DNA from: Cricetomys ansorgei
Taxonomy: Eukaryota; Chordata; Mammalia; Rodentia; Nesomyidae
Direction: 5' to 3'
NCBI GenBank assembly: GCA_026225945.1
Contig: JAMJFZ010001777.1
Coordinates: forward strand, 1-64,000
Length of the DNA: 64,000 bases
This document shows positions 56,083 through 64,000 of the stretch, in pieces. The translations under genes were made by a program, and so were the position numbers. The notes beneath the pieces are model-generated. The model was not told the origin of the DNA. It saw nothing but the letters and a program-made list of their open reading frames with translations, and made no database searches. Numbering within the stretch: position 1 is the first letter of the stretch; every line of letters begins with the position of its first letter.

Positions 56083-56321
56083 AGGGGCAGGGAAGACGGC
56101 TCAGTAGAAAAAGCACTTGCTGTGCAAACATGATCAGAGTTCAGATCCCCAGTACCCAAGTGACTGTGGGGTGGACATGGTGGCCCACCTGTTATTCTGG
56201 CACAGGACAGTGGAGGACAAAGGGTCCCTGGAGCAAGATGGCCATTTAGATTACTTCAAAACATTAGGTTCAGTTGAGAAATCTTTCCTCAGTAAATGAA
56301 GTAGAAAGTGACCAAGGAAGA
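56083..56321 (+). repeat. RSINE1/B4 composite SINE
   Basis: 'ggggcagggaagacggctca', 'agcacttgctgtgcaaacat', 'agagttcagatccccagtac', 'gggtggacatggtggcccac' and 'aggttcagttgagaaatctt'. The tail passes into GC and CA repeats. Confidence 0.85.
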
Positions 56322-56322
56322 G

Positions 56323-56357
<35 letters not shown>
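56322..56357. repeat. (GC)n-(CA)n microsatellite at a SINE tail
   Basis: Four GC units then about 14 CA units, continued by degenerate CA/TG sequence to about 56410. Confidence 0.95.
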
Positions 56358-56359
<2 letters not shown>

Positions 56360-56410
56360 ACATGTGTGCACACACATGTGAGTATACATACAAACATGCA
56401 CAGCACACGT

Positions 56411-57172
56411 AGATTCGTCATAAACCATTTACTGTATTTAAAGCATGGAGAGCTGCAAAAATCTGCAGCTCATTTTTCTGAGGGTTCATAACTTTGTTGA
56501 ATGTAGCGATAAACTGAAGTCACAATTTTCTCTTGTTCTGAATTATCAAGCAGTCAGACGTTTTCTCCCCCATTACAGTTGATTTAAACATACAGCTTAT
56601 ATAGGCTATATGGGATTTGGTTCCACGGTTTCTTGGACCAAGAGAAACCCAAGATGGATAAGCTGTGTTAACTCTCCACATCCATATGTGTTTTTATGAA
56701 GCTGAAAAGCAAGTCTAAGATTTTATGTGCCCTCTAAAAGATAAAATCTTTAGAGAGAAGCGTGATCCTACCCTCCATAAATATTGTACCAATAGCTTGT
56801 AACAATAATAAATACACCGCAGTCAAAGGCAACTTTGAGATGTAATTGATTCTGACCATTAATCCACATTGAATAACTGCAAGGTACAGGCAAGTGAGAA
56901 TGATGATGTGGCTGATATACAGAGACAATTCTCCATCCATTTGAATAACCCATTTTTAACCCTCTAAATGACTACAAAGACAGAACGTTAGGTACCGCAC
57001 AACTGAAGTACAGCAAATGAAAGATGTGTCAGAGAGAGAAGAGAAATTAAAGTTGACTCTGAAATCTTGCAAGAGGTCTTACATAGGGTACCAGAATGAC
57101 TAAAAGGTGTATTTTCCGAAAATGATTAAGTGTATCATAAGGAAACATAACTATATAATTTTGTGTAAAAGT
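56411..57172. other. Unassigned non-coding stretch
   Basis: No repeat or gene recognised. Confidence 0.5.
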
Positions 57173-57213
57173 GTGCGTGTGCGTGTTGTGTGCATATGTA
57201 TGCATGTATATGT
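57173..57213. repeat. Degenerate GT/GTAT-rich tract
   Basis: Imperfect GTGT and TATG units at the tail side of the following minus-strand SINE. Confidence 0.75.
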
Positions 57214-57249
57214 GGAAACCAAAGGTTGGTGTCTGGTGGTCTGGTGTCT

Positions 57250-57512
57250 TCCTCTTTCCATGTTATTTTCTGAGACAGGGTCTCTCGCCAAACTTAGATT
57301 TCACCAGTTCAGCCAGGTTAGCTGGCCAGGCTCATCCAGGGATCCTCCTGTCTCCACCTCCACAGAATTGGGATTATAGGAGGTATATATAGGATTATAT
57401 ATATACCACCATGTCCAGCTCTTTATGTGGGTGCTCAACACCCAAACTCTGACCTTCATGTTTGTGGAGCAATCACTTCACCAACTGAGCCATTGCTCCA
57501 GCCTCTGAAATT
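57250..57512 (-). repeat. RSINE1/B4 composite SINE
   Basis: 'ttttctgagacagggtctct', 'ggttagctggccaggctcat', 'ttatgtgggtgctcaacacc', 'tcacttcaccaactgagcca' and 'ttgctccagcct'. A TATA-rich expansion (57381-57402) interrupts it. The head is on the right. Confidence 0.85.
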
Positions 57513-58599
57513 AATTTTATAACAGGAAAATTATCCCTACTTCCTTACAAGTGTAGATTTCTTAATTTATTAAAATAGTTTCTTAAAATAATTTCATATG
57601 CTAACATGCTAGAATGATGTCCCAATTATGCAAGAATCCCCCTGAATTCACTGGAAGTCCCCTTGATGAACTTAGTCTGAGAACAAGGAAAAACCCCATC
57701 ATTAGTCAAAGAAGTCCTCCAGTCATTACTGGACAGTTTGGGGTGACTAACAATAACAGAATCCCTGAGTTTGCTAAGACTCACTTGAAAGAGATTGATG
57801 AAATGTAGTCTGGCTGGTGCTTCTGGAGTTAGACCCTTAGCAGAGGGTGTTCTGTGCTACTGGAACAAGTAAGCAGAAACTTGATGCTCAGATAAAACCA
57901 ACACCAGACCCTGGACTTGTTTGAACTTTCTTTGAATCTGAAATTTAAAAAAAGGCCATGTGTTGGTCCATTCTGTCTGTCAAGGAGACATACTAGATGA
58001 TTATGTTAAATTTGAACTTCACAACACAATCAACAAAGTTATACATCTTCAGATAAAATGTGATGTGGATTCCTCAGTTCTATGTGTATGAACAGCCTTA
58101 ATGCTCTCCAGAAGTCTCAGTGCTAGGTGGCTGTGCCAGGAGTTCTACCATCTCATTAAATGGTAGCAAACTTAAAATAGACCTATAAAAATCAGAACCC
58201 AGATATTTGGGAACTAAGAAATGGCAAGATGTATAAAGCTTTGGTTTAGAATGAGATAAAAGTAATTTTATTTTTTTCGCATTCATGAATACAACACAAA
58301 TTAGGAGACTGGAGCTCAGTGTAATTTTACAGATGCATACCCCATGAAACCAATAATCAAAAAATACCCATTTTCTGTTCCCCTGAAGGTTCTTTTGTAG
58401 CTTTTCCCAGTCAGGTTCTCTAAATGGTGCACTGTTCTAACATCCATTAGCCTTGCCTGGCTGTACTTGCCTTTGAACAGAGTATTAAAAATGTTCATAT
58501 TGTTAAAAATGTTCATAAAATATTATAAAAAGTATAACTGTCAGTGGTTATGCACCTCTCAGAGATGTCAGAGGTCAATGTATTTTTCCTCACTCATCT
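57513..58599. other. Unassigned non-coding stretch
   Basis: Contains a short tandem 'aaaatgttcatattgtt' / 'aaaaatgttcataaaata' near 58489-58522. No repeat family or gene recognised. Confidence 0.5.
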
Positions 58600-58943
58600 G
58601 TTCATTTGCTCAAAGCTTCTATCTAGCACCAGTATTTTCCAGAAGATAGTGAGAATATGATATTGAACAAGAAAGAATTTATGTTTGCCCTCAGGAAAAT
58701 TATAGAACATGGAAGAGCACAAATCACCAAGCATGAGGATACTCAGTGGGTACCCCCACACGGGGGAGTTCACTGTATGGTCATGGGGGTCAGCGACAGC
58801 TTCTGGAACAATTGCAGCTAAACTGAGACTGGAAGGATATGAGTCAGGACTTGCCAGACAGAGATGATGAAACAGGGAGACAGAGGAACAGTAGGGGCAA
58901 GTGCTCAAAACAGGGAGAGCCTTGAACGATTGAGGAACTGAAG

Positions 58944-58997
<54 letters not shown>

Positions 58998-59125
58998 ATA
59001 CACACACACCATTTCTTTTTCTTTTAACTAGACAGGTGGACTGTGGCTACATCCTGAAGGACTTTGCAAATCACATTCCAGAGTTTCTACTTCACTTTAA
59101 TGGCAGTAGGGCCCACAGCGAAAGA
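58600..59125 (+). repeat. L2-like LINE segment interrupted by a CA array
   Basis: 'gaatatgatattgaacaaga', 'ctcaggaaaattatagaaca', 'aaactgagactggaaggata', 'cagaggaacagtaggggcaa' and 'agggagagccttgaacgatt' follow the L2-type 3' order. After the CA array, 'aggactttgcaaatcacatt' and 'ctacttcactttaatggcag' continue it. Confidence 0.55.
58946..59009. repeat. (AC)n microsatellite
   Basis: About 22 perfect AC units (58946-58990) and further interrupted units. Confidence 0.97.
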
Positions 59126-59314
59126 TTATCCTCATCAGCTTGCCAACTGTCTTAAAGTAACACCTTTAAGAGGAATTAACCAGATGGAAAAAGAAAGGGG
59201 GTGATGAACAATTTTTGTATTTTAATTTAGGACCAAAAATCTGAATCGGTATCTTTCCTACCAGACACTGTTTATGACACTTTACTATCTGAGTCTAAGG
59301 GACAGGAAGTGCTA

Positions 59315-59712
59315 TACTTTGTGAAATGTCACACACAGGCTCATGAGCTTAAATACTTGGACCCCAGAATGGTGGTGCTGACTGTGGAGACAGTGGAAGC
59401 CTAAGGTGGAGGAGGGGCCTAGTGGCAGGAAGTGGGTCACTGAGGTGGGAGGGGGTGCTTTACAAATTACAGTCTGGCCCTGGTTCTAGTCCAAGACCTC
59501 TGGTGTTTGATTCGCCACAGCGTCAGGGTTACCAGGCACATGTTTCTACCTCCATGGACCTACCTGCTTCTGCTGCCATGTCTTCCCTGTCATGATGGAC
59601 TGTACCCTTCCAGCTGCGACTCCCCAAACTCTTCTTCTCTTAAGTTTTCTTTTGACAGGTGTTTAGCTAATGCATTGTCTAACAAAATATACCTAAGGAA
59701 GGAGGCTCCATC
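59315..59712 (+). mobile_element. Rodent MaLR/RMER-like repeat
   Basis: 'caggctcatgagcttaaata', 'cttggaccccagaatggtgg', 'gaggggcctagtggcaggaa', 'gtgggtcactgaggtgggag', 'catgtcttccctgtcatgat' and 'tcttaagttttcttttgaca', in the order seen in the other copies. Confidence 0.72.
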
Positions 59713-60359
59713 ACAGGACACAAACCAGTGATGTCTGAGGAAGTGTCACCTCAATTCCATCTTAGGCATGCACGCTATCGAATAGCTGAACTTCACAAGC
59801 AGCAAACGCAGGGTTCACATCTGTCTCAGACATCCCTGTGGTAAGACCCTTCACCGCACCATTTTACACAGTAAATATTGTTTTCTTAATGCGATTTTCC
59901 ATTTTCCATGTTAAGCATTGTTTTCTTGATGCCTGTATTTGTGTGATAACCATGATTAGGCTTATAAGCTGAAAAGAAAAGGTATAGATCACCTTTCTGG
60001 ACCTCTCTAATTTCTAAGACTCCTTCTTTGTGATCTATATATAAATGAATGTTCTGGATAATTCTTTCCAGCACCTATCCTATTCATTTCACTTCACACT
60101 TGCCTCATACAGACAGTTGCTCAAACTGATTAGAGTACCTAGAGGACCAGGGACGTGCATCATGGGGCATGGGTTGTATAAAGTGGCCACATACTTTGCC
60201 CCTTGATTGTGATAAATTAAAATACAATGCATTCATCGGTATTATTCTTATTTTCTTCTTTCTTACTTGAATGGATTTTATTATTGACCCCATTTTACTA
60301 AAAATCATATACAGTTTTCTCACAATGGTGCTATGCTGCTGTTCAGCTTCCAAAAAAAA
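59713..60359. other. Unassigned non-coding stretch
   Basis: No repeat or gene recognised. Confidence 0.5.
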
Positions 60360-60575
60360 ACTTTATTCACTTTTTTAAATGTATGAGTGTTTTGTCTGCA
60401 TGTATGTGTATGTGCCCTGTGCATGCCTGGTGCCCAGGGAGATCAGAAGAGGGTGATAGATCCCCTGGAACTGGAGTTATAGATGGTTATAAGCCACCAT
60501 GAAGGTGCTGTATTGAACCTGGGTCCTCTGCCAGAGCAGCAAGTTCTCTTAATTGCTAAGATATCTCTGGTTATT
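60360..60575 (-). repeat. B3/B2-class SINE
   Basis: 'gagtgttttgtctgcatgta', 'agggagatcagaagagggtg', 'gatcccctggaactggagtt' and 'ctgggtcctctgccagagca', then a diverged head. Confidence 0.92.
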
Positions 60576-60830
60576 CAGTTCTGGTTATTCAGCTGTTTAT
60601 CAAAGCTGAAATATCTACCCAACACTGAAGTATCTATAAATTAACATTATTTACTGCCATACTGACAAAGAGTGAAATTAATGCTTGATAGGTAGACATC
60701 AACAGAAAAATCCTGGCTATGAGAAGAAAATTCAGTATGATTTCATCCTAGTAAGCAATAAAATTTTAATGGGCTCCAGAGACACATATGCCTCTTCCCC
60801 TAGCCGGATTATAAACCCCTGGAGGGAAAG
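60576..60830. other. Unassigned non-coding stretch
   Basis: Nothing recognised. Confidence 0.5.
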
Positions 60831-61257
60831 TGTTCTGGGTTGAAATGTGTCCCTGAAAAATGCATATGTTAAAATCCTTCATTACAGTACCTCAGAAAAT
60901 GATCTTATTTGGAAGAAAGGTCAATTGCAGGTTTAACTAGTTAGGTTAAAATGAGGTCATACTGGAATAGGGTAGAGCTGGTAACCCAGGGTGGCTGATA
61001 CCTTAAAATGGGGTGAGTGTGTTGGATGTAAATACATACACATAGAGAATACAGTGTGAAGATTAAGGTTGTGTTTTGAGAAACAATCAGAAGTTTTGTC
61101 TGGAGTAAAAACTTCCCTAGCACCTGCAGAGAGTGTATGGCCCTGCCAATATGTTGATCTTAGACCCCTGCCTCCAGAATGATGAGGCAATAAATTTATG
61201 TTGTTCTAAGCCACCCAGTTTATGGTGCTGTGTGATGGTTAGAAATCTATCACAACA
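60831..61257 (+). mobile_element. MLT1-like ERVL-MaLR LTR
   Basis: The start 'tgttctgggttgaaatgtgt' then 'ccctgaaaaatgcatatgtt', 'tagttaggttaaaatgaggt', 'ctgcctccagaatgatgagg', 'caataaatttatgttgttct' and 'aagccacccagtttatggtg', ending '...cacaaca'. It has TG...CA ends and the MLT1 layout. Mammal-wide age. Confidence 0.85.
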
Positions 61258-61751
61258 AGGATTAGAGCTTGCTCATTTTTGTATGTCCCACAGAGGCTTG
61301 TGAATATTGGCTGGACTGAAACTGCAGCCATAGTTCCAAGCTTTTCAGGACTGTTACACCCATAGACCATTGTGATCCATGTGAAGAAGTTAAGGCAGCC
61401 TGCCTTAGGATTGGACTCCACCTGGATTGAAGGAAGAATGAATTGCATGGGCCTAGCTTTCACCTTCTGTTTCATAAAGTCTTATTTCCCACTAAACAAA
61501 ACATAATTGTGGCTTTGTCTCAGTTCTGCATCCCAAAGAAGGAATTATTGTTCTGTCTACTAGGCTGAAGTTACCATCTAATTGTATTGAAGTTGGTGAC
61601 GTATTGGTTGAGATGTGCGTTCTGAAACTTGTAACACAACTCATCAGGTGTGATATGTGTGCTGTGGATGGACCTTGTCTACAGCTTGAGGACTTTTTCC
61701 ATGTGGATGCATTTGTGTCATGAACCAGATCATCAAGATTGTCTATGAATG
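61258..61751. other. Unassigned non-coding stretch
   Basis: No repeat or gene recognised. A minus-strand 120-codon ORF (61492-61854) runs into the neighbouring SINE. Confidence 0.5.
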
Positions 61752-61892
61752 ATTGGATGGAGAGATGGCTCAGTTGGTAGGGGCCATTGCATACAGGCTT
61801 GACAACCTGAGTTCTATCCCTGAATCCCACAAGGGACTGAAGTGAACCGAGCATTGTCCTCTGACCTCAGCAAACCATGGCACATGCACCAA
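61752..61892 (+). repeat. B3-class SINE
   Basis: 'gattggatggagagatggct', 'cagttggtaggggccattgc', 'ttgacaacctgagttctatc' and 'cattgtcctctgacctcagc', then a CA-rich tail. Confidence 0.88.
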
Positions 61893-61960
61893 CACAGAGA
61901 CACACAGACACACACACACACACACTCACACAGACACAGACACACACAGACACACACGTG
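61893..61960. repeat. (CA)n with GACA interruptions
   Basis: CA units broken regularly by GACA and TCA, at the tail of the upstream SINE. Confidence 0.93.
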
Positions 61961-63154
61961 ATTAAATTTATAAAAACTATTTCCAACAGCCAGAAAATTT
62001 CCTTTTGTTCCTTTCTAGGTTTGTGCAACCAGAGTACTTAATTTCTAATTACCGCTCTAAAATTATTATATTTTGTGTGACAAGAACCTTTGCCCGCTGT
62101 TTCATCTTGATGGCCCCCAATTGCTTTTTTTGGAACTTCACTGACAAAGCATGTTTCTGTACTAAGAATCTGTGGCAACTCACACTAAATATAAAATGTC
62201 AAGTCTGGCTCAGACCATCCTGTGTTGACTTCGATTTTCTACAGAGAGTGAGGTTTGCAAATGAGCTGTCTATTGGTAAAGGTCACTATATGTATGATTT
62301 ACACCCACTGGAAAATATCTGAAAAGTAGAACCAAAACCTTACAGCTAAGGCATTTCACACGACAATCCAAATTCTATTTAAAAGACAAAACAAAACGAA
62401 AGCTAGCAGCTTCCATGCTTCCTGGCTAGAAACAAAATCACCTGGAACTAAACAATTATTGGTTCCTTGACATGAGTAAGAGGCAAAGAGTGCCATCTCT
62501 CTTCGCCATTCACTCGGCGGTCACATGGCACAACCTGCGTACATCACACATGTGCACACAGCTAGAGCCATACCATAAATGTAAGGCAAGCTTTTAACAG
62601 GATTTGGTTTCTTCCCCAACCCCAGAGAAGAGAGTTACTTTCAGTACTCCCAAAATATTTTTAAAGGAAGATGAAAAGTAGAATTGCATTTTAAATTATT
62701 AATGCATTGTTCCCTCTAAATGATCCTAGTGATTGAGTTTTAGAAAATAGCTACTAGTCACTATACGTCCTCCTGAAACCCGTATGCACGCACACACACA
62801 GAGTGTTGCTGCCTTATACCTGGATGCTGGCTGATGTGTGATTTTTAATACGGCCATTATGCTGAAATGGATTCATTTGCGATGCAATCATGAGTTCGAT
62901 TTGGGCCTTATCGTTTCTACTTAACTAGTTCAATTAAAATTCAAGATGCAGAGTGAAAAAATCCATTTTGTGTCACTCTTTACGTTTCAAAGGTGAGCTC
63001 AGACCGCTTTGTCGTGTCCATGTTAGATTTAGAACTCCATATGAAACATCCTCTCTCTACATACACAGAAATCTACGAATGGCATTTGAAAACAAAGGGC
63101 AATATTGCTTCCATAAAAAGAAACCTAGGTGTTTCTAAGTCTTATGATCAACTC
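61961..63154. other. Unassigned non-coding stretch
   Basis: No repeat or gene recognised. ORFs of 105 (62005-62322, plus) and 61 codons show no recognisable domain. Confidence 0.5.
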
Positions 63155-63275
63155 AGGTTTGGTGATATACATCATTAACCTAACACTTGGGAGGTAGAGG
63201 CAGGAGGATATCTGTGAGTGCAAAGCTAGATTGATCTATGTAGTGAGACACAGTCTAAAAGAAAAAAAAAATTGT
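63155..63275 (+). repeat. B1 SINE, 5'-diverged
   Basis: 'cctaacacttgggaggtaga', 'ggcaggaggatatctgtgag' and 'ctatgtagtgagacacagtc', then an A-run. Strongly diverged at the start. Confidence 0.82.
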
Positions 63276-63311
63276 TATTCAAATACTTGATATAAAAGAG
63301 GATTGCTATGT

Positions 63312-63660
63312 GTGGTGGTGTGAATGAGCAAGTGTCTTCCCACAGGCGTTTGAACACTTGGTTCCCAGTTGGTGGCGCTGTTTAGGGAAGTTTAGGGGGT
63401 ACAGCCTTGCTGGAGAAAGGATGTCACTAGGGGTGGGCTTTGACATTTATACAGCCTTATCCTACTTCCAGTTCCCTCCCTCTACTTCCTACCGGTGACT
63501 GAGTTGTAAGCTCAGCCCCCTAGACCTGCCGCTTGCAGCCCTGGCTCCTGACCATGATGAATTCTCACCCTTCTGGAACTGTAAGCCCAAATAAACTCTT
63601 CCTTCTATGCGTTGTCTTGGTCACAGCGTTTTATCAGAGCAACTAAAAAGTGACTAATAG
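63312..63660 (+). mobile_element. Rodent MaLR/RMER-like repeat
   Basis: 'gtggtggtgtgaatgagcaa', 'aacacttggttcccagttgg', 'ggatgtcactaggggtgggc', 'ccatgatgaattctcaccct', 'gtaagcccaaataaactctt' and 'ggtcacagcgttttatcaga'. A near-complete copy, and the best preserved of this family here. Confidence 0.82.
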
Positions 63661-63709
63661 CTAATGTGTTATTTTAAGGGAAAGCTACATGGAAGGTTGT
63701 TTTGATATG

Positions 63710-63798
63710 TGCATATGCCTGTGTGCTGTGTGTAGTGTATATATGTGTGTTTGTGTTCAGATCTGCATGCACATGTGTGTGTGCGTGTGTGCGCACAC
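63710..63798. repeat. Degenerate GT-rich tract
   Basis: Imperfect TGTG and TATG units, at the tail side of the following minus-strand SINE. Confidence 0.8.
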
Positions 63799-63846
63799 TG
63801 AAGGCTGACACCAGTGTTTTCCTCTATTGCTCTCGTTTTATTTTTT

Positions 63847-64000
63847 GTCTTTTGAGACAGGGTCCCTTACTGAACCTGGTATTCACCAATTTGCTGGGTT
63901 CTTTGGCCCAGGGAACTCTGGGAATCTCCCTGTCTTGGTTTCCCCAGCACTAGTGTTACAGACATGGCAGGACACATCAAGCCTTTTACGTGGGTGCTGG
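63847..64000 (-). repeat. RSINE1/B4 SINE, cut by the window end
   Basis: 'gtcttttgagacagggtccc', 'ttactgaacctggtattcac', 'tttgctgggttctttggccc' and 'ttttacgtgggtgctgg'. Its head should lie just beyond the window. Confidence 0.85.

Overview
This 64-kb window is non-coding nuclear DNA from a muroid rodent (mouse, rat, hamster or vole group). The diagnosis rests on interspersed repeats: 7S-RNA-derived B1 SINEs, tRNA-derived B2/B3 SINEs, composite B4/RSINE1 (ID-B1) SINEs, a URR1-type hAT mini-transposon, an Lx-type L1 3' end, and many MT/ORR/RMER-like rodent LTR-type repeats. These lie among ancient mammal-wide repeats (MIR, L2, L1M, MLT1, MLT2). No very young mouse- or rat-specific insertions stood out, so the genus cannot be named. 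Repeat family names come from memory of consensus sequences, because no database search was possible.

I found no protein-coding gene that I can support, no recognisable exon series and no functional RNA gene. The open reading frames are short, low in complexity, or fall inside repeats. The window is therefore intergenic or deep-intronic.

Layout. 0-10 kb: B3, B1, a URR1 copy with clean target duplications, RSINE1, a degenerate ~141-bp tandem duplication, and an old MaLR-like LTR. 10-20 kb: a CA array, L2 and MIR relics, a solo class-II LTR inside a TG-rich microsatellite (15.27-15.57 kb), an LTR split by a B1 (16.5-17.0 kb), and a polypyrimidine tract. 20-30 kb: a B3 split by a later LTR-like insertion, and a 340-bp GGA / GACAAGGTG minisatellite. 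30-40 kb: a CA/GT palindrome, an Lx L1 3' end, an MLT2-like LTR, a MaLR-like LTR split by a B1, and about 2.2 kb of ancient L1M. 40-50 kb: a complete but non-autonomous 2.1-kb LTR retrotransposon (45.05-47.19 kb) of the same family as the solo LTR at 15 kb. 50-64 kb: an L1 3' tail, several rodent LTR-like repeats, RSINE1 copies with microsatellite tails, a pair of ~175-bp direct repeats, an MLT1 LTR, and a B4 cut by the window end.

Nothing acts as a pathway here. The interest is in insertion history: nested insertions, matched target-site duplications, a two-LTR/solo-LTR pair, and SINE tails that lead into microsatellites. Unassigned stretches are listed so that a reader knows they were read.
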